A DNA stretch of 64,000 nucleotides from Ceratobasidium sp. AG-K (taxonomy: Eukaryota; Basidiomycota; Agaricomycetes; Cantharellales; Ceratobasidiaceae): contig JAWNGF010000015.1 in the NCBI GenBank assembly GCA_037039685.1, positions 1,131,001 to 1,195,000 on the forward strand, in the 5' to 3' direction. Shown here one piece after another: positions 1-12,168 of the stretch. Position 1 is the first letter of the stretch. Each line of letters opens with the position of its first letter. Below the pieces are notes generated by a model. That model was not told the DNA's origin and did no database searches. It saw only the letters and a list, made by a program, of their open reading frames with translations. Position numbers and translations under genes: made by a program.

Positions 1-747
1 AAAGGTGTTTAAATGTTGCAAAAATTCCTGAATTTGGGCATACGTGAATGGTGAGGTTGATCCATCAGATGTAGCAGAGTCTGCCAAGGATATCAGATTC
101 GTCAAATTTCGTTATAAAATCCCATACCGATTGCCAAACTAGACAAGACACTCTTTAGTCGAGCTACACTGTTGACACTTATGTGGCGAGGCCCAGGAAT
201 AGCCTCCATGTGACCCCAGTACTCTTCAGCTAGCCTATTTTTAATCTGAGATTCAGAACAATTAAGTAACCCGTCCGGACGGTGGTGATCGACCCAAACA
301 ACAGTTTCGTCGGAATGGACTGCGACATAATACTCAAGAGTAGGCCCTTGGTACCTCAGAAACACGGTTACGTCGGAGAATCCTAGCTTAGAACACCGAC
401 TCAAGATCTCATCTCCCATATTTTGGAGGCTGGCCATGATGGGACTATCTGAGACTAAGCGCTTCTGGTTGTAAACACTGCCACCTTCGGGGTGAATCAA
501 TCTCTTCTCAGTCAAATGTCGATGATAGAGCTCAGATTCAGTCCTGTTGCATCTGGTATCGCCTTGAAGGATCGAGAATTTATTTTGTGCTGGGACATCT
601 TGTGCGCACCTATTTCTCACTTGTGAGAAAAGGTGGTGTGAGGCAGGAGAGGCAATACACTTACTGTGGACTGAACCTGTCATACTGATTTGGGAGAATC
701 GGTTTGAGCGTACGTAGCAAAGCTTGAAGCTCGTTCTGTTGTTTCAT
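1..747 (-). CDS. HPEG-motif membrane protein, copy A (5' part; runs off window start)
   Basis: First of four paralogous minus-strand genes. The ATG at 747 opens an 83-base exon (665-747) ending with the family motif KPILPNQYDRFSP, followed by a GTAAGT donor. Exon 2 (about 128-615) carries the HPEG motif (LIHPEGGSVY), a VSD motif, an EYYVAVHSDETVVW segment and an EEYWGHMEAIPGPRH segment. Exon 3 (from base 80 down) begins DSATSDGSTSPFTY and continues outside the window. This layout resembles a family common in agaricomycetes with HPEG..Y, YY-VDH-TIFW and YW-H-E-P signatures, whose function is not known to me. The C-terminal membrane segment seen in copies B-D should lie beyond base 1. It is divergent from caspase-like copy 1. 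The exon model is inferred by hand from splice sites and from agreement with the other copies. Confidence 0.75.
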
Positions 748-1236
748 ATTATAAGACTAAGCCTAGGTCGAGTGCCAACGTGACGTGAACAACTGGAAGA
801 TGTATTGATTGCGTGAGAGTTGGCGAGTGGATGTTAAATATATACTGAGATGAGCGACGTCGCCCATCGCTGAATTAACGCGCGCTACAGAGACCTGATA
901 CCTTAGCGGCTATCGAGCCTGCGTTCACGTTCATCAGGTCGCTGTTAACTGCGACGGAATCCGAGTTCGAGTCTGGGAATCTGCGCATCGAAGTCCGCAA
1001 AAGGGCTAGGTGTGGCGAAGTGCTTCCATAAAATCCCTCATTTCAATGCCTCCACGAGAGTAATAGATTGACGTCCCAATCTAAGTAACACCGAGGCGCG
1101 ATACCGTGGAAGGACGTGAGGCACCGGTTACGTAATCAGAGGCTGTTCGCGCTAACGATTGAAGCAGTGCTTGCACAACGATCATAATCCCTATCTGAGA
1201 CTACAATGACTCCCACTGACTACGCCGGATCGATGA
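748..1236. promoter_or_regulatory. Divergent intergenic region, module 1
   Basis: Spacer between the start of HPEG copy A and the first recognisable remnants of caspase-like copy 1. It should contain the promoters of both. I see no unambiguous TATA box, open frame of note or repeat in it. Confidence 0.4.
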
Positions 1237-1289
1237 TTATGGGGTTATAAGACTCCGGAGCCCACGGTATTCACACCAGCCGACCAATA

Positions 1290-2565
1290 TCAGCCATCCC
1301 GCGTTCTGGATGGCTCTCGACAGCGTACAGCCAACTCCAGGATAGCCTCGGCTCCTTGGGCAGTCTTTTGGACAATCTATGGCCCATCTCCCAGTAGTGG
1401 CAGGACGGGCCGTTTTAACTCGGCATGTATGTTGCCACAAACCGATACTGATAAACAACTGACATTTATCTTAAAGTGGCTACAGCCACGCTTACCGGCC
1501 AAGCCGGAATCCACAAGTTCCCCTTGGTTACAGCAGCCGCAAGCACTCCCCTCTAGGAACTAGTGTCCAAGAGACCAGACAGGCAGCATCAACATAGCGA
1601 AGAGGTGGCTAAGATTGATGAGTACATCTCGAAGTAATCAAAGACGCCGGACTCGGCTAAGATGACTTGGCGATTTAGTATCCCTTTCTCTCCCGAGGGC
1701 ACTGTCAAACTAGGTTCGGATGTCTTATGGAAGCGATGAGTGAACCAAAGGCGCTTAAATTGAACCCATCGAATGCCAGAAACTCCCGCGTTGAATCATC
1801 TCAAGTACCTGAGGTAAACGCGCCACACGGTTGGATTCTCATCAGCCAAGCTACTGGTGATCTGGTTGATACTGGGGGCTCGACTCGGTCTTCCCAAGAT
1901 ACCATCCAACCTCTCACTCAAGCGGTTACTTCATCTGAGGGCATATCAGAAGGTAAACACCTTGAACTTATCCATGAAAAAAAACTAACTAGCATTATCA
2001 ATTACCAGTTACCTCGCGGGGAGATTTTGCCTATGGGTTGTCAAATAGCCTCGCCACTTTGCCTAGTTATGGCTCACACACTCAACGACAGCCGTCTTTG
2101 GATACGTGCTCATCTGTTTGCTCCTATGTGACCGCTCAAACAAGTTTGTCCTCTCGGCCTTCCGTTCTCAGCACTCGCAGAGGACGCTATGGGTCAATAC
2201 CTTGGAGTGAATCACTTCCACCAATGCCAGTGCATCCAATTTTCTTTCGAGTCAACTGTCGAATTTCGGGTCGAGGCAGGCGCTCAGGACCACTCTTTAT
2301 ACGCACTGGCCATGGCGATGAAAGCTACCAAAATTCGCAACTGGGAAACATCTTTTGCAACTTCCAAGAACCATTTTGATAGAGCGTGGTCAACTGCTTC
2401 GTGAGCGGATGGGTACGATTCTGATAGTACCATACATGAGGAAGCACCCATAAAACTGGCGAGTCAACATGCATATGCTTGGAGGATCAAGAACCTGTAA
2501 CACCCAAGGTTTAGTGCGTCGCATATCTTGGTCAGTGAAAGTTCGAAACTGTGCAATTTGGCTAC
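1290..2565 (+). pseudogene. Caspase-like protease copy 1, catalytic core deleted
   Basis: Degenerate copy of the protease gene that is best preserved at 14.2-16.2 kb. Recognisable pieces in order are a hydrophobic-exon remnant near 1465-1550, a linker exon (1727-1975), and a Ser/Pro/Thr-rich exon after an acceptor near 2010. The reading frame then jumps directly to the C-terminal part (SFESTVEF, QDHSLYALAMAMKAT, about 2245-2330), followed by a last segment containing HAYAW and FSAS (about 2465-2545). The p20 part holding the catalytic His and Cys is missing between about 2170 and 2240, so no peptidase activity is expected. It is convergent with HPEG copy B downstream. The call rests on alignment by eye with copies 3 and 4. 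Confidence 0.65.
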
Positions 2566-3068
2566 TGACGATCCTTGCAGCAATGATAGAATTATTCTCG
2601 TGTGTTTTTGGCACTTGAGTCTGCTTAGAAAAGTGATGGTGGAGTACTAGTTGTACATTGGCGCTGTTTTGTCCCACCCATTTTTCGAATGCTAGGTACT
2701 TGTAATAATTTTGTAAGCAGTTGCTCCATACCTCAGTATAACCAATACATAGCTTCGAGTGCATACGGTGGCACAACCTCGCCATATGCGTGACAACTGA
2801 CCCAAGGACTGCCAGGATTTGCGGACTCGAGTCCATGTAACCCTCTAGTAGGTCCCAAAGATTACATACAGCATACTAAAATCAAATTGGCCTCGAGTGA
2901 CATATTGGCATGAGTCCACGCGTGTTACAATAAAACTGGAAGACAGTAATTTAATAGATGGTCACCAATAGTGACACAAGCTAATGCATATAAGGATCTT
3001 TAGCGTTGAGACGCTACACATTCAATTGGAACTGGGATTATTGGTTGTTCAGAGTCAATTTGCACGGG
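2566..3068. other. Convergent intergenic region, module 1/2
   Basis: About 500 bases between the caspase-like copy 1 remnant and the 3' end of HPEG copy B. Nothing recognisable was found; it presumably holds both 3' ends. Confidence 0.4.
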
Positions 3069-4646
3069 TTATATTATCCCCGTAATGGCTCCAACAAATG
3101 TGATAAAAGCCCATCCCAAGAGTGCCTGAGGAGTAGCATTACGTAGTGAAATGCATTGAACGTTGTAGTCCGGCTTCTCCCACTTCTGGAAATACGACGA
3201 CTGCATATATGCGACGTTAGGTTCCACAATACCACAAGGTGTGAGATAAATATAGCGACGTACCGCATCCGCAGCGTGGTCGCCTAGGTTCTGTGATTCG
3301 GTAACAAGGTGATGACCGTACGCTGCAGCTGAGAGGGAAAGAAGAGTAGAGGGTAGCGTAGACAACTTAGATTTGTAGTCATCAAGCAGCAATAGGGAGG
3401 CGCTATATTTATGCGAAGTTAGTACTGAATTTACTTGCATTGACAAGATGGTACTGTACATCATCATTGCACTGGCCTGTAAACGTGATCATTAAAAACC
3501 AAATACGCCACCCTACGATAAACTCACGAGCTTGACAACTTGCTGCCATTCAGTCTCATTTTTTGCCTTGAACTCTCTCCATTCGCCTACATAAGCAACA
3601 CGGCCTGCCCAGGCGCGAGAACACCTAGCCAAATTTCTTTCAGCAGCACCTAGCATAGCTATTGCCAAGAGCTTCTTGAACGCGGAAAATGCAGGAGGGC
3701 TATTTGCCAAGGCTGTAAACCGATCGAGACACGCGTGTGAGGAGGCATAGTTGTTGATCACACGTGCATGCCAGATCATGTTCCAGATACGTGCTGTAGG
3801 CGCCGGGTGAGTCATGGACGGAAAAACTAGACCGTGTCGCTGTCATACGCACCAACGGAATAGGCTTGATATTCATCGATATTATTCTCATTAAAGGAGC
3901 TTAGAAGCTGTAAGAAGTCTTGGATCTGCTCATAAGAGAACGGCGAGGTAGATCCGTCCGACGTAGCAGAGTCTATCAAATCAATGAGGGCTGGCCAAAC
4001 TTAATGAAACGAACACACACCAATTGCCAAGCTAGATAAGATGTTCTTTAGTCGAGTTACACTTTCTGCGCTTACATGACGAGGCCCAGGCATAGCTTCC
4101 ATATGAGCCCAGTACTCTTCAATTAACGTATTCTCAAGCCGAGATTCGTTCAAGCTAAGTAACCCATCTGGGCGATGATTGTGAATCCAGGCAATAGTCT
4201 CATGTGAGTGGACTGCGACATAGTACTCAAGAGCAGACCCCTGTCGCCTGAGAAACACAGTTATGTCGATGAAACCTGATTTAGCACACTGACTCAATAT
4301 CTCATTTCCAATGCTTTGCAGGCTGGGCGGGATAGTATCGTCTGAAACTAGGCTCCCGCGGTTGTAAACAAATCCGCCTTCGGGATGAATTAGCTTCTCT
4401 TGAGTCAAATATTTGTCACTAAGGTCTGAATCAACCGTGTAGGATCGAGAACGGGGCTGGAGGAGCGAAACTGGGATTCCATTTTGCCCTGGGCTACCTG
4501 ATATGCGCCTTTTTCTCGAATTTAGGAGAGGCGACATGGTACACGGGCAATTAACATGCTTACCGTGGACTGAATCTATCGTATTGATTGGGAAGAATCG
4601 GCTTTAGCATAGACAGAAAGGAAAGTGGCTCATTCTCTTTTCTCAT
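3069..4646 (-). CDS. HPEG-motif membrane protein, copy B
   Basis: Complete second copy with about six exons. Exon 1 is 4564-4646 (83 bases, ends KPILPNQYDRFSP, donor GTAAGC). Exon 2 (ending near 4030) carries LIHPEGGFVY, EYYVAVHSHETIAW and EEYWAHMEAMPGPRH. A short exon around 3850-3975 carries the DSATSDG segment. The next exon (about 3520-3800) reads ARIWNMIWHARVIN and ends near WREFKAKNETEW. Another (about 3260-3440) has a leucine-rich stretch and GDHAADAV. The last exon ends 3069 with a hydrophobic helix (LLGWAFITFVGAITGII) at the extreme C-terminus, suggesting a tail-anchored or single-pass membrane protein. Function is unknown. All exons are open, and splice phases agree with copies A, C and D. 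A start at the later Met at 4537 is unlikely, because exon 1 is conserved in all four copies. Confidence 0.8.
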
Positions 4647-5240
4647 TTTATAGGAGCACGCGAGACGGAGTATGTCGAGAGCAGGAGGTAGATCTCTGCG
4701 CGGGGAAAGTTAGTGAGTGGCAGTTTAAATATGCCAAATGTGAGCGCCAGTTCTTTCAACATATTGAAAGACGCGCGCTAGACATAAGAGCTCCGTTTTT
4801 TGTTTACAGGCGTCCCACACTCGGAAAGTGTAGAGGCGCTGACGCCCAACAAGGGTGTTTGAGCCACACTAACAGGCTTGATGTGCAGGTACAATCCTCA
4901 CACCCATTCAAATTTGTTAGGCAACAAGGCATTGCAGATTTTTCTAGACGTTTGCATCTTTGCAATATATTGTACAAGGATAATCGATCAGGCGTTTCTT
5001 GAGATATAAGTAGAACCGATGAGCAGAAGAACGAAACATTTCAAAGTCCTGCTTATGTAATCCAAACATTGCTTGCTCTGCCCTAAAGCTGTGCTTGCCA
5101 ATTCGGCTCCGGACTGTACCGACTCCCTCACTACCTATGCTGTTCCATTGTGAAACCCTCCGATGTTTACGGTGCCATTTTCTCGTACTCCGACCGATCT
5201 GCAATCTTCAAACTCGGTACATAACACGCTAACCAACGGC
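4647..5240. promoter_or_regulatory. Divergent intergenic region, module 2
   Basis: Spacer between the HPEG copy B start and the first recognisable remnants of caspase-like copy 2. An open frame at 4625-5002 on the plus strand has no family resemblance and overlaps HPEG exon 1, so it is not called. A promoter role is inferred from position only. Confidence 0.35.
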
Positions 5241-6793
5241 AGCCGCCCACCTGCTGGGTAGTTCTGGACAGTGTGCAGCTATCGCTAGGACAGCCTTCAG
5301 TCTTTGGGTCTTCTTTTGAACGATCGATGGTCACTACAGACCTTTATCATAAGAATAGCCAAACTGAGTTCTGTTTCAAAAAAGGGGTCACCGCGACACT
5401 TCCTAGTCTGGTCGGCGTTCACACATTCCCGTTGTCACTGAAGCCACAAGCATTGCTTTCGAGAAATCACATTCCATGAAACGGAACCGCGAAGTGAAGT
5501 GGTAACTATCCTGAAAGGTAAATTCATGCTTCGGGATAAATAACGGTGCTTCAAGTTCTCGAATTAATTTAGTGATTCTAGCACCCCGTTTTTGCAGCGA
5601 GCGCCGCGGAACCAGACGCGAGCGACCCATGCCTACGAGAAGAATCGTGGAGCCCCAATCCGGACCTACAAGGATCCTAAGTTGAATCGCCCCACGAGCT
5701 CAAAATGGAGGGGGAACGCGGTTGGCTCAACCTGACTGCGGGTGATCTATAGCTGAGTTAAGGCCGTCGGTCCGGTCTTCCCAAGACACCAACCGGCTAC
5801 ATAGTTCAGTAACTACCCACTCGACTAGTTTCGCCAACCCATAACCCCAGAATTCACGATCTTGGACGCAACTTGCTTCGCATTCATCCTTCTTGGTTCC
5901 CCCTTTCACCACCGCTCAGACCAATTCGCTACGTTGGCCCTCTATTATCACTCTACTAGTCGGAGCGAATCTTCCTGACGTCGGCCCGTCAACAAGCCTC
6001 ACTCCCAAACCGAGGATAGTACACTCGTCCCACCCTCACCGCTACAAATCCACTCACGGACCAAGAAGCGGTGCTAACCGGGCAGTATCTGAGTAACGAT
6101 CCCAAAACCTAGAAATCCTGCAGACAGCTCTGCTCATATCTCAACTCTCGCATATTGTCTCCCCAGGCGACTTCCTATCTTGAGGGTAATAACTCAGTAG
6201 CGCGTCCCGTGGGTGCCGTCTTCTCCATACTCTCCTGGGAGTGACGAATGAGGTCGGATTACTCGACGAAGGATTCACGAAACGAGGGTGCGAGGTCGAG
6301 CTAAATGTCAGGCACTATAACCGCCGCGAGGACGTTCCCTGCGATCCAGCCAATACCTTTTGTGAGGAAAGACGTAGCGGTATTTGAGGGATAACTTTAT
6401 CGGAAACAGGTGGCGTGCATCCGACAGGCCACCATGCCTATCTCATCCCATGGTTTAGATCTCAAAGCTGCTGTTCCGCAACGTTATTGGGAAGATAACA
6501 TTCGGAAACTCCGGAAATCAGGCTCAATCGTATTATCAATCATATTATATGGCTTTCCAGGCGACTGTAGGTGCCAAGAGTATGGATATCGAATATGGGC
6601 GATTGTCGAGCGCGTATCCGAATGCTCCCATCATGATGCGATTGTAAAGCCGTTATTCATCATGTTCACATCTTCGACCGAAGACCAGCCTTTTTTCGGG
6701 TCGACTCTTGAACCCTCGGTCAACTCGGGCGCCCAGGATCGTCATCTGCACGCACTGGCCATAGTAACGACATCCGCCAACGTTCGGGCTTGA
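5240..6793 (+). pseudogene. Caspase-like protease copy 2, catalytic Cys lost
   Basis: Decayed copy. The stretch 5261-5330 aligns with the equivalent upstream exon of copy 1. Around 6240-6345 there are frameshifted remnants of the p20 segment that in copy 4 precedes the catalytic His (the LLEEAFEGRG-like part). From 6410 a frame runs to the stop at 6791-6793. It includes YWEDNIRK, and then ILYGFPGD where copy 4 has MAQCFSGG; Gly (GGC at 6551-6553) therefore replaces the catalytic Cys. The C-terminal FITFASST and LYALA motifs remain as FIMFTSST and LHALA. It is convergent with HPEG copy C. Non-functional as a protease by sequence; assignment is by alignment with copies 3 and 4. Confidence 0.65.
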
Positions 6794-7560
6794 GAGTGGT
6801 CTTTCACAGCTTCCCAGAATCATTTCAATGGAGCGTAGGCGACCGCCTCGCGAGGAGACCCGTTCTGATTGACAGTGCTGTCAAAAAAGCTGCACTGGAC
6901 CGATCACTTTGACCCATAAATTTTTGCTCGATTCCCAAAATTGAGGTCGCTCTATTGGAAAACTGACAACTTATGTATGGATCAATGAGCCTCGGGCTGT
7001 CGGAATCTGTAGAAACTTCACGTATATAGTAGAACGTACTGGAATATAACCGAGTCAAGTGTACGAGTCGCTTACCTGTATGCGCAGTATATGCGCAACA
7101 ATCGTACCGAATGACTCAGGTATACTTAGGGTATAAAAGGACAGTCTCCGTGCCCTTTGTGCCCATCTTAGTTTCGTTTACTTCCCTGTCTTTACTGTTT
7201 TATATGGCAATTCAATTCAATTCAATTCAATTCAATTAAACTATTTCTACAGAATCACCGTGACGTGTGTAGTTCCTATTTGCTTATTTCCTCTCTGGTT
7301 CATTCTCCCGTTGCTACATGAATGACATTTGGTGTGGCATGAATGTAATCCTTACGGCGTGCGCGGCATGTTTACCCAGCGCCCAATATCTGAGGAGCAT
7401 ATTACAGCCGCAGACTACGACAAAAATGTCTATTTTATGAAGCCATGCTACAGACTATGCCAGTAAAGCGGCATGGCTAGACTATACAAGTATTTCATAT
7501 CGATATCACGACTGGCCGCCGAAAGCTGAGGCTTATATTTCCTGAGTGCGATTTTACCAC
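6794..7560. other. Convergent intergenic region, module 2/3
   Basis: About 770 bases between the caspase-like copy 2 stop and the HPEG copy C stop. It contains a GTATAAAAGG sequence near 7129 and a pentanucleotide microsatellite at 7208-7237. No gene was recognised. Confidence 0.45.
7208..7237 (+). repeat. (CAATT)6 microsatellite
   Basis: Six perfect tandem CAATT units, read directly from the sequence. It lies in the convergent intergenic region. Confidence 0.95.
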
Positions 7561-9139
7561 TTAAAGAACCCGCGTAACAGATCCAACAAACGCGATGAAA
7601 GCCCATTCGAGCAAGGCTTGAGGAGTAGCATCGCGTAACGCGATTCGTTGAACATTATAGCCTGGTTTCTCCCACGTCTGGAAATACACCGACTACATAT
7701 ATAAACTATTAGCTTCCAGTTCCCGAGGCCATGTGAGATAATCGAAGCTACTTACCGCATCAGCGGCATGGTCGCCTAAACTTTGCGATTCAGTGACAAG
7801 ATGATGGCCAGACGCAGCAGCCGACAAGGACAAAACCGTCGTGAGTAACGCAGATAGCTTGGATTTGGACTCGGCCAGTAGCATCAAAGAAGCACTATAT
7901 TTATGTGAAGTTAGCATCGGCATACAAGCGTCAATAAACCAGTACCGTACATTACCATCACGCTCGCCTGTCGGTACGAAGTCAACCATCTGAAATCACC
8001 CGCATGTATCCTGTGGACAGACTCACAAGCTTGATCACCTGATGCCATTCCGTCTCATTCTTGGTTTTGAACTGTCTCCATTCACTCACATAGGCAACTC
8101 GACCTGCCCAGGCGCGCGAGCACCGATTAAGATTCCGTTCCGCAGCGCCGAGCATAGCCAACGCTGGAATTCTATTCAATGGAGTGAACTTAGGAGGACA
8201 ACTGGACAGGGTTATGAATCGATCGAGACACGCCTCTGAGGAGCCAAATTTGTTGATAACCCGTGCATGCCAGATCATATTCCAGATACGTGCTACGGCC
8301 ATCTCGTTAGTCGCAACGAAAAATGAATGTCCGGTTGGAATCGCACCCACCAACTGCGTAGGTTTGGTATTCATCGATATCATTTCCACTAAATGAGCTC
8401 AAAAGTCGCAGGAAGTCCTGGATCTGCTCATACGAGAATGGTGAGGTGGACCCGTCCGACGTAGCTGAATCTGAAGGCGTATTGAGGGCCAGTACTGTTT
8501 AGTCATAAACCCACTTACCGATCGCCAAGCTGGACAAAACACTTTTCAATTGGCTCACGCTGTGTGAGCTTACATGACGAGACCCAGGTATGGCTTCCAT
8601 ATGAGCCCAGTATTCTTCAGAGAGCACATTTTTAGCACGCTGTTTATTCATATTTCGCAGCTCATCTGGCAACTGATTATTAATCCAAATAACAGTTTCG
8701 TCAGAGTGGGCTGCTACGTAGTACTCTAGAGCTGATCCTTGGCGCCTAAGAAACACAGTTATGTCGGAGAGACCCAATTTACAGAACTGGCTCAAGATAT
8801 CATCTCCGGTGCTTCGCAAACTAGCCGAAATTGGACGATCGGAGACCAGGTTTTTATAAACGTAAACAATACCCCCTTCAGGGTGAATTGATTTTTCCAC
8901 ACGCAGAGATCGATCGGAGCGATCCGAATCGGTTGCGCAGAGTTGAGCGCGGGCTTGGTGCTGAATTGGAGTATTATCTTGGACCGAGGTATCTGGAACA
9001 CAACTTATTCCCTTCAAATCTGAGTGCTCTGTACTCCACACAAGGGGCAAAATACCTACGGTGGACTGAACCGATCATACTGGTTTGGGAGGATTGGCCT
9101 CAGCGAGGGCCGCAACGAGTGGTCATTTTTCTCTCTCAT
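7561..9139 (-). CDS. HPEG-motif membrane protein, copy C
   Basis: Complete third copy. Exon 1 is 9060-9139 (80 bases, one codon shorter than in A and B but the same phase, donor GTAGGT) and carries RPILPNQYDRFSP. Exon 2 (ending near 8520) has SIHPEGGIVY, EYYVAAHSDETVIW and EEYWAHMEAIPGSRH. Later exons carry the DSATSDG segment (about 8370-8475), ARIWNMIWHARVIN (about 8025-8305) and the leucine-rich/GDHAADAV stretch (about 7755-7950). The last exon (about 7561-7690) ends with a hydrophobic helix (LLEWAFIAFVGSVTRVL) and stops at 7561. No frameshift or stop was seen within the exons. It is divergent from caspase-like copy 3 and convergent with copy 2. Function unknown; a membrane location is inferred from the C-terminal helix. 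Confidence 0.8.
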
Positions 9140-9569
9140 CCTATGAGGCACTAGGGTCACCGGAGGGTTGGGGGTAGAGTCTTGCGCTTGGGGGAGGTGG
9201 CTGGCAGCTATAACACCAGTGACGAGCGCCAATCAACACTCCAGTGCTCCACATAACCGTCCTATGACGGGTGTGAACATCACTTTCCCCATTACTATAA
9301 GATAGTCATCGCCACCGTGACGCTCGGTTCCAAGGACTGCACAAAGGATGAGCGATGATCAGGTGGCGCATGACTGGTGCCACTCGGAGCGCAATGGTGC
9401 AATCCTAGTGCACGGGGACCGCAATCCTTGTAACCACTTTACTGGAGGCAGATTGAACTTTGAAGAGCACCGATCGACGTGGGGCAAACCATCAGCACGC
9501 CCGCCACATTAGGCGTTGCTAATGACGTAAGGTGCCTTTGACCCTGTTGATCCCAATTGTACTGTAACT
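9140..9569. promoter_or_regulatory. Divergent intergenic region, module 3
   Basis: Spacer between the HPEG copy C start and the first open frame of caspase-like copy 3. Position suggests a shared promoter region; no specific element was identified. Confidence 0.35.
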
Positions 9570-9840
9570 TTGTTTGGATACGACTTTAGCTCCATCGCCT
9601 TCAACGCGCAAATCTACTGGGATTACAAGGTACCATTCCTAGAGCATTGGAGGGATAGAACTGCCAATGAGAGCGCTTATTTTTCGCCTTTCGAAACATT
9701 CACAATCTCGAACCCCAGCACGCGGTACTGTCTCTCGCACAATCCCAACGAACAGTCCAAGTCACCTATGAGGATCGCCACCCCCGAAGCGCGCACAGCC
9801 AAATCGCTGAAGGTGGCTTGGAAATCATCAGTGTTTTGCG

Positions 9841-11180
9841 TTGGGCTTCGGACAATTTGTGGCTGCAATCCACTCACAGGAATCAGGCAGCTTAGCTCGG
9901 CGCGTGAGTTCATCTAATTCCTTGTACTATCATGCTGATGTACAAATGTTATACATTGCAGAGGTAGCGGTGGCTACGCTTACCACACTGGCCACAGTCA
10001 GGATTCATAACCTCCCGTTGGCGGCTACGAGCGCCGTCCTGAGAGTACTGTTGTCCAGACGACGGCATGAACAGCATCAGCATCGTGGAAGGCCAGACTC
10101 GATCGAGGAGTGAGTATTAAAGCTTGTAAATGACTCGTGAGCTCTTGAACTGATTCGTTGCTTCTTTAGCGTTCCTTCTCCTCCAACGAGCGCCCCGGGA
10201 CCGGTTGGGTCAATGAAGCACAGGAGGAACAAGATGATTCAGAGGGACCTGATTTGCGGCCATCCGGGTTTGAGAGCGCCCGTATTGAATCACCCCGGAG
10301 AACTGAAGAAAATAACGGACGGACTGGGATCGGCGAAGTTACTGGTGATCTAATTAATAGTTTGGCGCAGGCACATCACTCCCTGGATGACACTGATCCA
10401 CCACCTCGGACATCTGGTTCCACCGGAAGTCCACCAGATGGTGGGTACCTCCGATTAATGCTAGGTGTGTCACTGATTATTGTCGTGAATAATAGGCATC
10501 TCGCGAAGACACTTTGCCTATGAATCGTCAGGTAGCCTCGACACTTTACCAACCCATGGTTCTCCTCGGGCGCGGCTTCCCTCAGGCCCATCTTCATCGG
10601 TCCAGTCCTTTGTGACAGCACCAACCTCTTCACCTCAGCCTTCAAACCACAATATCCATAGGGGCGCTTATGGACATATTACCGGAGTGAATCTCATGCG
10701 AAAACACTCGCAACCAGGCTCAATCGTATTCTCGATTATGGCGCATTGCTTCTCGGGCGACTTTATGCGCCAAGAACACGGCTATCAAACCTGGGCGACT
10801 CCAGGGGGCGCTTTCGAATCGCCAGAGAGCGCAGATGAGCCGACATTCATCACGTTTGCGTCCTCGACCAAAAAACAAAAGTCTTTCGAGTCGACCGTCG
10901 AACGTCGGGCGGAGGCAGGCGCCCATGATCATTTCCTGTATGCGCTAGCCATGACAACAAGGGCAGTTGAAGTTTGCACTTGGGAGTCCTTTTTCACGAC
11001 TTCAGGAATACCTCTGATCGAGCGTGATTGAATGCCTCGTGGGCTCATCACTACGATCATGATACAGACGGAACTGCTGCTCACAAGGAAACGTGTGCTG
11101 AACCGGAAGCCCAACGTGCGTATGCTTGGAGGAAAGCGAACCTCCAGGAGCCAAAGTTTAGTGCATCAGCGATTTTGGTG
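9841..11180 (+). pseudogene. Caspase-like protease copy 3, His-bearing half deleted
   Basis: Recognisable from about 9841. A hydrophobic exon (VAVATLTTLATV, about 9960-10110) ends at a GTGAGT donor at about 10110, with an acceptor near 10169. A linker exon follows (GTGGG donor near 10440, acceptor about 10496), then a Ser/Pro-rich exon similar to copy 4. At about 10650 the sequence jumps straight to the region just before the catalytic Cys, so the segment that in copy 4 contains the catalytic His is missing. The Cys motif survives as AHCFSGD (TGC at 10747-10749), with FITFASST and FLYALAM after it and a stop at 11029-11031. A C-terminal segment (AYAWRKANL, FSAS) is recognisable to about 11180. 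Half a catalytic dyad remains, so no normal peptidase activity is expected. Confidence 0.65.
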
Positions 11181-12168
11181 AGTGGTTATCATAACTGTAC
11201 ATTCTCATTATTGACGTTTGGTGCGGACCCAATAGGGGTATGCTCGTAGGTGTTTGTCCCCCGCTCCTGCTTAGCGACGCAAAATGAAGAATCAAATGTA
11301 CTTTTAGCCCTGCCAATGATTAGTTTAGAATATCACACTGCTCTCAAAACAAGATAATTTTCAAATAACGAAGGTCCAACAGCATGCTCACGCGATTGAT
11401 TCTAGCGTGGCTCCTGACGCGGCACGACAGTCTAGGTAGCCAGAGATGTCAGCGCGGCGATGCCGAAACACAGGAATCCCCGCGCTCATGTATAGCTATG
11501 CATACCACTATTGTCACAGGTGGCGGTATGGTGCACCGTACTTAAGTCTTCTGAAGCCACGCACGACTACCAGCGGCAAACGCAAGAAATCAACCGGAGC
11601 CGAGATCGGACCTATCTCTAACCGGGCTCCGAGGCGCTGTGTCCCGAGGTATTCGTAGCGCCTGGGGGTAATTTCTTCATTGAGAACAAAGACAACGCGA
11701 GTGAAAAGGCTTAGAGCAGGGGTTTCAAATCAATTGCAATTACGCGACATTCGAGACATTCGGTAGTAGAACGTGGTCTTTCACTGATAAAATGAGATTC
11801 AAGGATGCGAAGAATCATGTTCGTGAAACCTCTCGAGGACCAGAACCAATGATTGAGTACATGCAAAGTACTCCTTCCTGTATATAAATAAAGATGCTAC
11901 TCTCACGTACGAGCAACTTTCATCAGGCAATATGCACACTTGTAGTGATGATGGCCGACAGTTGAGTGCATTGCGGACAAAAGCTGAACAAGCGAGCCTA
12001 TCATGTCATTTCTTCCTTCGTTGGGTAATGAATTATGCATATTCGGAGTAAATTTACAAGAGGGTATATTTGTGTTACATGGGATATAAATTGAGATCCT
12101 GCTGGGCAGGAAGTTATGCATGTGTATTGCCTTGCACGATCTATTAGCTGATGCAGACACACTTCGTG
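11181..12168. other. Convergent intergenic region, module 3/4
   Basis: About 990 bases between caspase-like copy 3 and the HPEG copy D stop. Short frames are present (for example 11446-11658), but none has family resemblance or conserved equivalents in the other modules. Nothing recognised. Confidence 0.4.
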